Numbered from the stretch's first letter, positions 52,527-60,154 are shown. The stretch: 62,202 bases of DNA from an uncultured Myxococcales bacterium (GCA_903883645.1 CAISBR010000057.1:1-62202), one strand, 5' to 3'. Translations and numbers: made by a program. The notes: a model not told the origin generated them from the letters alone.

Positions 52527-52539
52527 TATCAATACATTG
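52527..52539. promoter_or_regulatory. Predicted IHF binding site
   Basis: TATCAA, four bases, TTG matches the IHF consensus WATCAA-N4-TTR on both strands because the site is palindromic. It is centred about 57 nt upstream of the predicted start of transcription, inside an AT-rich island (52505-52565) that stands out from the GC-rich surroundings. This is the usual place for IHF to bend DNA between a sigma-54 promoter and its activator. Confidence 0.6.
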
Positions 52540-52586
52540 ATATATATGGATAATGCTTGGCGAGTTATGTTGCCCGACGAGCGCGT

Positions 52587-52642
52587 GCTGCGGTATTTCG
52601 TGGCCCCTACGCCGCGTCGCCGCGAAATCCCGTGGCCGCAGC
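52587..52642. promoter_or_regulatory. Long interrupted inverted repeat: candidate activator site or terminator hairpin
   Basis: GCTGCGG (52587-52593) pairs with CCGCAGC (52636-52642), and ATTTCGTGGC (52595-52604) pairs with GCCGCGAAAT (52619-52628) with one G-T pair. It lies about 110-165 nt upstream of the predicted haloperoxidase transcription start, the normal distance for sigma-54 activator sites. It also sits at the very end of the propeller lipoprotein gene, so a terminator or attenuator is the alternative; no U-tract follows. Confidence 0.4.
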
Positions 52643-53637
52643 TAGCGCCGCTCGAGCAGCACGCCGTTCATGCTGGGCGCCCCACCATAGAGCGTACCCC
52701 CCGCGGCATAGACCTTGCCCTGGCCATCGCCCCATACCGAGTGCAGCACCATCGCCGGCGGCAGGTCGGGCACTAGGGCATCAAACGGCTTAGAAGTACT
52801 GTCCATTTCGACAATGCGCGGCCCGGCCCCCACCGCAAACATCGGCTGCCCCGGCGCCTTGAACACGCCAAATAGCTGCAGACCGCTCTGCACCCCGTCG
52901 ACGCTCTGCCACTGCGCGCCATCAAAATGCAGCAGCACACCCGTCGCATCGCCACCCACGGCGTACAGTTGCTTGCCGCCGCCGCTCCACAGCGAAATTA
53001 CAGCGCTTTGTGTGGGTACGAGCTCGCGATGCCAGCTGCCGTCGAGGTGGAGGATGGTGCCCCCTGCGCCCACCGCCACTACGCCGCCCACGGGCGAGCC
53101 GTAGACTTTGAACAGTGCCGTCGGCAGCAGGCCTTTGGGTACGTCGACTAGGTTGAAACCCTTTGAATTGCCGCGTAAAATTACCGCGCTGCCCACCGGC
53201 CCCTCGGGGTCGCCGCCCACGGCCCACACATCGGTCGGGCTGGCGGCCCACAAACCGTAGAGCGTGCGGGTGGTGGGCGAGGGCACGGAACTCCAGGTGC
53301 TGCCGTCGAAATGCCAGATCAGGCCCTTGTCGCCCACCGCGTAGACATCGTGCGCGCCCGTGCCGTAGATCCACCACACAAAGCTGGGGATGCCCGTTTC
53401 GACCCGCGTCCATGCCTTGCCATCGCTGTGTAAGATTAGGCCGCGGTTGGTATTTCCGCCGGCCGCCCAAATGTCGCTGGGGCCGCTGCCCCATACGCTG
53501 GCCAGCGCGCCTTGGGCTTCGTGGTGGGCGATGCTCCAGGTGCCTTGGCTCGCCGCGGGCGCGGTGCTGTCACAGCCAACCAGTGCCAGTGCCAGTGCCA
53601 GTGCCAGTGCAATCGTAAAAAGCAAAGTGCGCATCAT
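52642..53637 (-). CDS. Beta-propeller lipoprotein, paralogue of the haloperoxidase N-terminal domain
   Basis: The 331-residue protein has a lipoprotein signal (Ala-Leu repeats, lipobox LVGC, Asp at +2). It then has propeller blades such as SDIWAAGG, HDVYAVGDKGLIWHFDGSTW, TDVWAVGGDPEG and KQLYAVGGDATGVLLHFDGAQW. It is built like residues 35-345 of the next gene's product, which suggests duplication of the propeller. It overlaps the sigma-54 activator gene by 4 nt (ATGA), so regulator and lipoprotein are made together. It may be a surface sensor or partner for the haloperoxidase; this is inference. Confidence 0.85.
   Translation of the reverse strand: MMRTLLFTIALALALALALVGCDSTAPAASQGTWSIAHHEAQGALASVWGSGPSDIWAAGGNTNRGLILHSDGKAWTRVETGIPSFVWWIYGTGAHDVYAVGDKGLIWHFDGSTWSSVPSPTTRTLYGLWAASPTDVWAVGGDPEGPVGSAVILRGNSKGFNLVDVPKGLLPTALFKVYGSPVGGVVAVGAGGTILHLDGSWHRELVPTQSAVISLWSGGGKQLYAVGGDATGVLLHFDGAQWQSVDGVQSGLQLFGVFKAPGQPMFAVGAGPRIVEMDSTSKPFDALVPDLPPAMVLHSVWGDGQGKVYAAGGTLYGGAPSMNGVLLERR
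53581..53610 (-). repeat. Hexanucleotide microsatellite in a signal peptide, five copies
   Basis: CAGTGC on the plus strand (GCACTG on the coding strand) is repeated five times without error. It encodes five Ala-Leu pairs in the hydrophobic core of the signal peptide. Slippage would lengthen or shorten the core by two residues per unit and keep the frame. Confidence 0.92.
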
Positions 53638-55184
53638 AGCTTGCCCCCCGGCCGGCCTATCTGTAGCGACAAGCCCAGGCGTTGGCAGCGACTCCGCAGT
53701 GTCGACGGCACCATCCCCAGCAGCTCCGCAGCGCCGTGGGGGCCCTCGATGCGCCCCTGCGTATGTTCAAGCACTTGCACTAGGTAACGGCGCTCGTGCT
53801 CGTCGCGGGTGGGCCACGCATTCGCCGCCGTCACCAGCTGCAATGGCGAAGAAGTACCTTTAAACATTGGCAACTGCAGCTCATCGCCCTCTTCAAGCAG
53901 CGCCGCGCGCGTCAGCACCGCCTCGAGCTCGCGGATATTGCCCGGCCAAGTGTGATTTTTCAGCTTGTGCCACGCCGCACTCGACAGCCGCAGGCCTCGC
54001 CCGTGCGGCTGCCCCAAGCGCTGCAAAATCCGTTCAACCAGCGGAGCCAAGTCCTCCGGTCGCTCGCGCAGCGGCGGTACGTGCAGCGCCACGATCTCAA
54101 GCCGATACAGCAGATCGCGCCGAAAACTGCCCAGTTGCGTGGCCTCGTGCAGGTCGCGATGGGTTGCGGCAATCAGTCGGGCATCCGTATGCAGGGTCGC
54201 GCTGCCGCCCACGCGCTCAAACAGACCGTCTTGCGTCACCCGCAGCAATTTGGACTGCACCGCCAGCGGCGCCTCGCCAATCTCGTCTAAGAAAAGCGTG
54301 CCGCCACTCGCCACCTCAAAGCGCCCCAAACGCCGCTGCGTCGCCCCGGTAAACGCGCCGCGCTCATGGCCAAACAGCTCCGATTCCACAAGCGTGGCGG
54401 GCAGATCCGCAACGTGCACCGCGGCAAATGGCCCGGTCCGCCGCGCACTCCAGCCGTGCATCGCCTTGGCCAGCAGCGACTTGCCCACCCCCGTCTCGCC
54501 GGTCAGCAGCACCGTCGCCTCGCTCAACGCCGCCCGCTGCGCTTGCCCCAGCAGCTCGCGCATCGCCGCACTTTGGGCTACCAGCCCGTGGTCGCCAGTC
54601 GGCACGCTGGGTATGCGCGCAGGCTGAGGCGCTTGGGCGCACTCGGCTGCAAACACGGCATGGCCAATTAGCTCAGCAAGTTCATCTAGTTGCGCAACCA
54701 TGCTCTCGCTGCACGCACCCACCGATCGCGAGCCCGCGTTCAGCACGCCCACCACCCGCCCGGCAATCCGCACCGGCACCGACACTGTCGAGCGAATGCC
54801 ATCGTGCGAGGCCCGGCCAAAGCGCAGGTTGTCGTCGCTACGAACATCTTTAACTACGCGAGGTTGGCCGTCACTCGCCACCGCGCCCACCGCCGTACCG
54901 ACCATACGCACCCTCGGCAGCTCGTCGGGCTGACGCTCAAGGATCGGCAACAGTCGATAGACGCGCAGGGTTTCGCCACCGGCATCCACTAGCGCCAACG
55001 ACACCCGATCGCGTACCGGCAGCAGTTCCTCGAGCGCTCGCCCCGCCGCCACCAGTAGCTCGCCCAGGTCGGCGCAATGGTGCAAACACCGTTGCATCGC
55101 AAGCAGTTGCAGGGCACGTTCGGGCCGCAACTCGTGCTGGGGCAGGGGCGCGTGCGGCCGCCGTTCGCTCAGGTTCTGCGCCAT
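53634..55184 (-). CDS. Sigma-54-dependent activator with GAF sensor, AAA+ and Fis-type domains
   Basis: The 516-residue enhancer-binding protein has an N-terminal GAF domain (about 40-175). The AAA+ ATPase follows, with Walker A GETGVGKS, ELFGHERGAFTGA (the sigma-54-contacting GAFTGA loop), Walker B GGTLFLDEIGE and the Arg-finger block FRRDLLYRLE. A C-terminal Fis-like helix-turn-helix ends the protein (GAAELLGMVPSTLRSRCQRL). The start is set at 55184, with GGAG 8 nt upstream, rather than at open-frame Met codons further up. GAF may sense a small molecule, NO or a metal. The nearby sigma-54 promoter at 52487-52503 is the obvious target. Confidence 0.92.
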   Translation of the reverse strand: MAQNLSERRPHAPLPQHELRPERALQLLAMQRCLHHCADLGELLVAAGRALEELLPVRDRVSLALVDAGGETLRVYRLLPILERQPDELPRVRMVGTAVGAVASDGQPRVVKDVRSDDNLRFGRASHDGIRSTVSVPVRIAGRVVGVLNAGSRSVGACSESMVAQLDELAELIGHAVFAAECAQAPQPARIPSVPTGDHGLVAQSAAMRELLGQAQRAALSEATVLLTGETGVGKSLLAKAMHGWSARRTGPFAAVHVADLPATLVESELFGHERGAFTGATQRRLGRFEVASGGTLFLDEIGEAPLAVQSKLLRVTQDGLFERVGGSATLHTDARLIAATHRDLHEATQLGSFRRDLLYRLEIVALHVPPLRERPEDLAPLVERILQRLGQPHGRGLRLSSAAWHKLKNHTWPGNIRELEAVLTRAALLEEGDELQLPMFKGTSSPLQLVTAANAWPTRDEHERRYLVQVLEHTQGRIEGPHGAAELLGMVPSTLRSRCQRLGLSLQIGRPGGKL

Positions 55185-55576
55185 CGTGCCACTCCGCGGG
55201 CGCCGGGCCCGTTTCTCCGTTGGTCGTGGCTGCGGCTTCGCGGCCATCGGCGGGTATTCGCCCAACTCACTAGGTTGCCAGGGCAGCGGCCCGCGGTCAA
55301 ACGCTTGACGCGATAGCTCGCGTAAAATCAGCAGCTTGACACGGTGTTCCGGCTTGGCCCGGCGCCAATTTCGTTGATCGGAGCCTGCACACCCCAGCGC
55401 CGCGACGCCCAAGCAATTTCGCTTGCGTCCCCCCGCGGGCCAGCGTAGGGTGAAGGCGTTCTGCGGGGTTTGGTACGCGTTGGCGCGGCAGACCAGGCGA
55501 TACCGTAGAATGCCGGTTCAGCAAGCGCTGCTCCAGCCAACTCGCCTAGGCCCTCGAAGGGGGCCGGAGATTCCAA
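55185..55576. other. 392-nt divergent intergenic region between the sigma-54 activator and tube protein genes
   Basis: No gene is supported here. An imperfect inverted repeat lies at 55404-55429: GACGC and AAGC pair with GCTT and GCGTC around AATTTC, with a 2-nt bulge. It may be an operator or hairpin. A TAGAAT box near 55508 could be a -10 element for the tube gene, but no -35 box at the right distance is clear. No -24/-12 match was found for either gene in this region. Confidence 0.4.
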
Positions 55577-56008
55577 ATGCCGAACCGTCGTGCGTTTGAT
55601 CACATTGGTAACTTCAATTTTAAGATCGAGATCGAAGGCGTGACCCAGGGCGCCTTCCGTAACGTCGAAGGCCTCGACAGCGAGACCGAGATCATCGAGT
55701 ACCAGGACGGCGACGACATGGTGCTGCGTAAGCGCCCGGGCCGCACCAAGTACAGCAACGTCACGTTCAAGCGCGGCTACATCAACAACACCGAGCTCTG
55801 GGAATGGCGCAAGGCCGTTGTCGAGGGCAAAGTGCAGCGCAAGTCGGGCTCCGTGATCCTCTGCGCCGATGACGGCACCGAGATCATGCGCTACAACTTC
55901 TTCGAAGGCTGGCCGACCAAGTGGAAGGGCTTCACCTTGGACGGCAAGGGCACCGACGTCAACGTCGAAGAGCTCGAGCTGGCTGTCGAAAAGCTCGAGC
56001 GCGGTTGA
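55577..56008 (+). CDS. Contractile-injection-system / phage-tail inner tube protein (orphan)
   Basis: The 143-residue protein is of the phage tail tube family found in extracellular contractile injection systems (Afp1/Pvc1-like, T4 gp19-related). FDHIGNFNFKIEIEGVTQGA, then FRNVEGLDSETEIIEYQDGD, then KRPGRTKYSNVTFKRGY and WEWRKAVVEGKVQRKSG follow the family pattern. These proteins form hexameric rings that stack into a tube. No sheath, baseplate, spike or ATPase gene is nearby, and a strong terminator follows. It may assemble with a cluster elsewhere or have a separate role. GGAG lies about 8 nt before the ATG. Confidence 0.88.
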   Translation: MPNRRAFDHIGNFNFKIEIEGVTQGAFRNVEGLDSETEIIEYQDGDDMVLRKRPGRTKYSNVTFKRGYINNTELWEWRKAVVEGKVQRKSGSVILCADDGTEIMRYNFFEGWPTKWKGFTLDGKGTDVNVEELELAVEKLERG

Positions 56009-56051
56009 TCCGCCGCTGGCTGACTCTCGCCGCGCCGCAAGCCCTGTAAGG

Positions 56052-56085
56052 GCCCAAGGTTAAAGCGAGCCCAAGGTAATAGCGA
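56052..56085. repeat. 17-bp direct repeat, two imperfect copies
   Basis: GCCCAAGGTTAAAGCGA and GCCCAAGGTAATAGCGA lie head to tail between the tube gene stop and its terminator. It could be a protein or RNA binding repeat in the 3' untranslated region, or a recent duplication. Confidence 0.7.
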
Positions 56086-56138
56086 GAAGTGTCGCGCGGG
56101 TCGAAGGTCGGCGCGATCGCAGTCTGCCAAAACTACAA

Positions 56139-56184
56139 GGACGCCGGTGCAGCCCACAAAGTTGCACCGGCGTTCCTGTTTTTT
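56139..56184 (+). terminator. Strong rho-independent terminator after the tube protein gene
   Basis: Stem GGACGCCGGTGCA (56139-56151) pairs with TGCACCGGCGTTCC (56163-56176) with one bulged base and an 11-nt loop. TGTTTTTT follows at once. It is by far the clearest intrinsic terminator in the window and would end the tube protein transcript 130 nt after the stop codon. Confidence 0.9.
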
Positions 56185-56260
56185 GCTGCTTGCCGTTCGT
56201 GGCTTTTGCTGTTTGCAAAGCGTGCGTGCGCGCTTGTTTCCCCCGAGAAAGGGGGCTGCC

Positions 56261-57022
56261 CTACGGCACCGGCAAGTTGCACTGGCCCGGCACCGCCCAG
56301 CACACGCCGCTGACGCAGTAGCCGCCGCCGCAGGCACTGGTGGTCTTGCAGCCGTTGCGCAAGCAGGTGCTGTCGCTGGCGCAGGCGAACATAGAGGGGC
56401 AGTCGCTGCTGTCTTTGCAGGCTTTTGCGACGCAGTGGTGGTCGCCGGCGCAGGCTTGGCCCTCGCCGCAGTCGGCGCTCGTGGCGCAGCCGGTGTGGCA
56501 AATCGGGTGCGGATCGCACAGGCAGTCGCTGGCGCTTTGGCTGCAAATGCCGTTGGTTGTGCTGGCGCATTCGCTGTCGGCGCTGCAGCCGGGCACATCT
56601 TTTTGGCACATGCCACAACCGGCGAAGCTGCCCGCGGGTGCGCATTGGGCCCAACTGGGCTTGCTGCAGGCGATTTCGTCGGTGCAAGTGCCTTCGGGCA
56701 GGGCCGTGTCGACTTCTGCGGCGTCGGGAGCGGCGTCGGCCGCGTCGGGCGGCGGTAAGGTATCGCCAGCCGTGTCGGGGGTCGCGTCGGGGGCCGTATC
56801 TGCGACCGTGTCCGCGACCGTATCGGCCACCGTATCGGCCACCGCGTCTGAATTCGCTGTATCTGTTGTCGAAGTCGCGTCGGCGCTATCGGCCACGGCG
56901 TCGGCCAAGCTGCTGTCTTGGCTGCTGGTGTCGGGCGTCGTCGCGGTGCTGCTGGTCGATTGTTCGCACGCGGCGACGCTGGCGGCCACAGCGAAAAAGG
57001 TCACGAGTTTGGCGAGCTTCAT
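56261..57022 (-). CDS. Cysteine-rich lipoprotein, unknown function
   Basis: The 253-residue protein has a lipobox VAAC, a linker of about 90 residues dominated by Asp, Ala, Thr and Val (ADTV repeats), and a cysteine-rich C-terminal half. The Cys pattern (CxxxxxC, CGMCQKDVPGC, CxxCxxDHHC-like spacing in CAGDHHC) resembles small disulfide-rich domains of Myxococcota surface proteins, and no enzyme motif is seen. The start is set at the ATG at 57022, where a standard lipoprotein signal (MKLAKLVTFFAVAASVAAC) begins. It is convergent with the tube gene and its terminator. Confidence 0.75.
   Translation of the reverse strand: MKLAKLVTFFAVAASVAACEQSTSSTATTPDTSSQDSSLADAVADSADATSTTDTANSDAVADTVADTVADTVADTAPDATPDTAGDTLPPPDAADAAPDAAEVDTALPEGTCTDEIACSKPSWAQCAPAGSFAGCGMCQKDVPGCSADSECASTTNGICSQSASDCLCDPHPICHTGCATSADCGEGQACAGDHHCVAKACKDSSDCPSMFACASDSTCLRNGCKTTSACGGGYCVSGVCWAVPGQCNLPVP
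56792..56851 (-). repeat. 12-bp coding tandem repeat, five diverged units
   Basis: Units related to GACCGTATCGGC on the plus strand run head to tail and encode repeated ADTV/VADT on the minus strand in the lipoprotein linker. Two adjacent units are nearly identical, as expected of slippage. Confidence 0.8.
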
Positions 57023-57105
57023 GGGTCCTCTGCTGCGGCATCGGCGCAATGCGCGCCTTGTTTCAGCCTAGTCTTTGGGTGCACCCGGCGCAAGTCGCGG
57101 CGCAG

Positions 57106-57657
57106 CTAAGGCTCTTTATCAAATGGTTGCAGCCACTTCTGCGCCCATGCCGCCATATCCTCGCCAAACACATACGGCGCCTCGACATGGGGCAGACCCA
57201 GCACCGCCAGCAGCCCGCGCTTGTGGGCCGCGACCTTTAGGTTGTGAATCGGGTCTTGGTTGCGGCCCACGGCGTACTCCACCGCCTCGCGGTAGGGCAG
57301 GTACACAAATACGTCGAAATTAGTGGCATTTTCTTTGCACTGGTCCAAGAACGTCTGGTTGATATGGCGGTCTTCGGCCTCGCTCTGGTTCTGCAGCCAG
57401 TAGGCCAAGTAATCGACGCAGGTCTTGTCGGATACAAATGCAATTTCGCAGGCTTCGAGTGCGGTTTTGCGGCGCAGGGCCTCTTCGCGGATCTTGCGGC
57501 GGTCACCGGCGTCGACCCCGCGCCACGACTCGCGTCCGCGCTCGCGCAAGACGGCTAGCACCGTGTCGGGGACCACTGGGATGCCGAGATGGGCACCCAA
57601 CGCCTTGGCTAGGCTACTTTTTCCCGTGCCGGCGGCGCCGACAATGCCGATGCGCAT
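57106..57657 (-). CDS. Small P-loop ATPase/kinase (NadR/Ttd14-like AAA domain)
   Basis: The 183-residue protein begins MRIGIVGAAGTGKSSLAKAL, a Walker A motif at residues 7-15. It continues with an adenylate-kinase-like fold: VVPDTVLAVLRERG, then DKTCVDYLAYWL and VFVYLPYREAVEY. It resembles the AAA family that includes the kinase part of NadR and other nucleoside or nucleotide kinases. The substrate is unknown. The start at 57657 follows GAGGG by about 5 nt; the open frame upstream of it lacks similarity. It is divergent from the radical SAM gene. Confidence 0.75.
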   Translation of the reverse strand: MRIGIVGAAGTGKSSLAKALGAHLGIPVVPDTVLAVLRERGRESWRGVDAGDRRKIREEALRRKTALEACEIAFVSDKTCVDYLAYWLQNQSEAEDRHINQTFLDQCKENATNFDVFVYLPYREAVEYAVGRNQDPIHNLKVAAHKRGLLAVLGLPHVEAPYVFGEDMAAWAQKWLQPFDKEP

Positions 57658-57778
57658 GCTGCCCTCGCTTGCTCCGACGCGGTCGCCGGTACTGGAACCG
57701 AGAATGCCGCGGCCCGCGCCGAACAGCAATGCCCGGGGGCTACTTGCCACCGCGCGGCACTTGCCGCACCCTGCCGCC

Positions 57779-58705
57779 ATGAGCACCCCCGCGCCGTTTA
57801 TGACCACTTCTGCCGACGGCCACGGCCTGCAGCCCGGCGGTCAGGTCTATCGCCCGCCCAGCGAGGCTGACTCGCTTTTGCTACAGGTTACGGTGGGTTG
57901 CTCGCACAATCGCTGCAGTTATTGCGCCATGTACCGCGAAAAGCGCTTTGCCATTCGCCCGCAAGCCGAGGTCGAGGCGCTGATCGACGCCTATGCTCTG
58001 GGCCGGCCCGCTCCGTCGCGGCGGGTGTTCTTGTGCGATGGCGACGCGCTGATTTTGCCACACGCCCGGCTGGTGCAGATGCTGCAGTCTTTGCGCGCGA
58101 AATTGCCGTGGCTCCAGCGCGTTGCGACCTATGGCGACTGCCGGTCGATTCTGCGCAAAACGCCGCAAGAGCTGAAAGAACTAGCGGACGTAGGTCTGGG
58201 CATGGTCTACCACGGCGTCGAGACGGGCGACGACCTGGCCATGGCCGCGATTGTGAAGGGTTCGACGCGGCTCGAGGTGATCGCGGCGGCGGACCGGCTG
58301 CGCGAGGCGGGGATTCGCCACTCGGTGATTGTGTTGCTGGGGATCGGTGGTGTGGCGGGTAGTGAGCGCCATGCCCATGAAACCGCTTCGCTTTTGAGTC
58401 GAATTGATCCGCCATATGTGGGCGCGCTGACGGTGACGCCGGTGCCCGGTACGCCGCTGTGGCAGGCGCAAGAGCAGGGCGCGTTTGTGCTGCCCGACCC
58501 GTGGCAGTTGTTGGGTGAATTGCGGATTTTGGTGGCAGAGTCTGAGCTTACGGCCTGTCAGTTCGGCTCGAATCACGCCTCGAATTACCTGCCGCTGCGG
58601 GCACTGCTGAGTCGCGACCGGGCGCCGATGCTGGCCGCGATCGACGGTGTGCTGGCGCGGCGCGATGCCGGGCAGCTGAAACCCGAGTGGGCGCGCGGAC
58701 TTTAG
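57779..58705 (+). CDS. Radical SAM protein with a CX4CX2C cluster motif
   Basis: The 308-residue protein has its 4Fe-4S cysteines in VGCSHNRCSYCAMYREKRF (Cys41, Cys46, Cys49), a CX4CX2C form instead of the usual CX3CX2C. The (beta/alpha) barrel features GVETGDD (SAM contact), VIVLLGIGG and VTPVPGTPLW follow. This matches a group of uncharacterised radical SAM proteins with a GCSxNxCxFC motif. The reaction is unknown. A second ATG at 57800 is an alternative start. Its 3' end is 6 nt from the convergent kinase gene. Confidence 0.85.
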   Translation: MSTPAPFMTTSADGHGLQPGGQVYRPPSEADSLLLQVTVGCSHNRCSYCAMYREKRFAIRPQAEVEALIDAYALGRPAPSRRVFLCDGDALILPHARLVQMLQSLRAKLPWLQRVATYGDCRSILRKTPQELKELADVGLGMVYHGVETGDDLAMAAIVKGSTRLEVIAAADRLREAGIRHSVIVLLGIGGVAGSERHAHETASLLSRIDPPYVGALTVTPVPGTPLWQAQEQGAFVLPDPWQLLGELRILVAESELTACQFGSNHASNYLPLRALLSRDRAPMLAAIDGVLARRDAGQLKPEWARGL

Positions 58706-58711
58706 ACCCAG

Positions 58712-60133
58712 TTAGCTCTGCAGCTCGGGGCACTCGGCGCCGGCGCTCTGCAGCAGCTTTAGGGCCGCGTCAAAATCGAACTGGGCCATTGCCAGCGTAA
58801 ACGCGGACTTGCGCTCTGCCAGCACCGCGCCCAGCGCGTCCGTGTGGCTGTGCCATAGACTTTGGGCCGCAGCGTCGTCCCACGCAAGCAATTCGCTCAA
58901 GTGTTCGAGCACTTGCCGGGTCTCGGCCCAGTTGATTGCGCCCGGCTCGGCCTCCAGCGGCTGGCCCCTGCCCACCAGCAGCGTCGCCCAAAACACACTG
59001 CCGTGCACCGGCGCCGCCGCCATGCCCACTTGGCCACCCATCAACTCGGCCAACTGCTTGCAGATCGCCAGACCCAGCCCTGCGCCGCCGTGCCGCCGCG
59101 TGCGCGAGTTGTCGGCCTGCTCAAAGGTATTGAAGATAGCGCCCTTGTGCTGCGGGTCCACGCCGCTGCCCTCGTCTTGCACTTCGAGCCGCAGCAGCAA
59201 CTGCTCGCCCCGCGTCTCGACCAGCTGCGCCCGCGCCGTCACCTGACCATGCTCGCTAAAGGCCACGGCATTACTCAAGAAATTAGCGAGAATATGCCCC
59301 ATTCGCCGCGGGTCGCCCAGCAGTGTCGCCGGCAGCGCGGGGTCGATTTCGCGCACCAACCGCAGGCCCTTGGTCGCCATGCGCTCCTGCAGTGCCCCTT
59401 CTGCAGCATCGAACACGGCGGACAGGCCGAATTCCATTTGCTCAATCTGCACTTTGCCGGCCTCAAGGCTCGACATGTCGAGAATCTGGCTCACCAGCCC
59501 CAGCAGCCGCTGGCCCGCCGCTTGAATGGTTGTAACCTGGCCCAGCATCTTGGTATTGCCGACTTGCTGACCCACCAGATACGCCATGCCCAAGATGGCG
59601 TTGAGCGGTGTGCGCAGCTCGTGGCTCATGTTGGCCAAGAACGCCGACTTGGCGCGCTGAGCGACCTCGGCCCGCACCAGGGCGTCGCGCAGGGCCTGGG
59701 TCCGCTCGATCACCCGCCGCTCAAGGTCGGCATTCAGCTGATGCAGCTCGCGTTGGCGGGCCAGCAAGTCGAGCTGTAGCTGCACCCGCGCCCGCGCCAC
59801 ATCCGCATTGACCGGCTTGTGGATGAAATCGACCGCGCCAGCCTGCAGCGCCCGCGTCTCACTGTCGCTATCGCTTTTGGCCGTGACAAAGATGACTGGC
59901 ACATTTTGCGTTTGCGGATCCCGCTTTAGGGCCTCGATGACCTCGTAGCCGTCCATCCCCGGCATCATCACATCGAGCAGGATCAGATCGGGCAGCTGCG
60001 TCGCGACCAGGGCCAGGGCGTCGGTGCCCGACAGAGCGAAGCGCACATCGCACCGGCCCGCCAGCGCTTCGGCCAGCACCTCGATATTGGCCGGCCGGTC
60101 GTCGACAATCAGGATGAGGGGCAGGGTGGCCAT
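58712..60133 (-). CDS. Response-regulator/histidine-kinase hybrid (REC-HisKA-HATPase)
   Basis: The 473-residue cytosolic protein has an N-terminal receiver (Asp54 in LILLDVMMPGMDG) and a coiled-coil linker (about 115-165). A HisKA domain with His171 in MSHELRTPLNAI follows, then an HATPase_c domain (NFLSNAVAFSEHG, DEGSGVDPQ, GGAGLGLAICKQLAELMGG). A C-terminal helical tail of about 60 residues ends LLQSAGAECPELQS. The order is that of PhoR-type receivers driving a kinase. AGGAGG precedes the ATG. It lies 21 nt after the larger hybrid kinase gene, so the two probably form one phosphorelay unit. Confidence 0.93.
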   Translation of the reverse strand: MATLPLILIVDDRPANIEVLAEALAGRCDVRFALSGTDALALVATQLPDLILLDVMMPGMDGYEVIEALKRDPQTQNVPVIFVTAKSDSDSETRALQAGAVDFIHKPVNADVARARVQLQLDLLARQRELHQLNADLERRVIERTQALRDALVRAEVAQRAKSAFLANMSHELRTPLNAILGMAYLVGQQVGNTKMLGQVTTIQAAGQRLLGLVSQILDMSSLEAGKVQIEQMEFGLSAVFDAAEGALQERMATKGLRLVREIDPALPATLLGDPRRMGHILANFLSNAVAFSEHGQVTARAQLVETRGEQLLLRLEVQDEGSGVDPQHKGAIFNTFEQADNSRTRRHGGAGLGLAICKQLAELMGGQVGMAAAPVHGSVFWATLLVGRGQPLEAEPGAINWAETRQVLEHLSELLAWDDAAAQSLWHSHTDALGAVLAERKSAFTLAMAQFDFDAALKLLQSAGAECPELQS

Positions 60134-60154
60134 GGTCCTCCTGGGGTGGCGCGG

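Noticed and set aside
55184..55195. A TGGCACG on the minus strand just before the sigma-54 activator start
   Set aside because: The -12 half is CGCAG, not TTGCW, and the site overlaps the start codon, so it cannot be the promoter of that gene.
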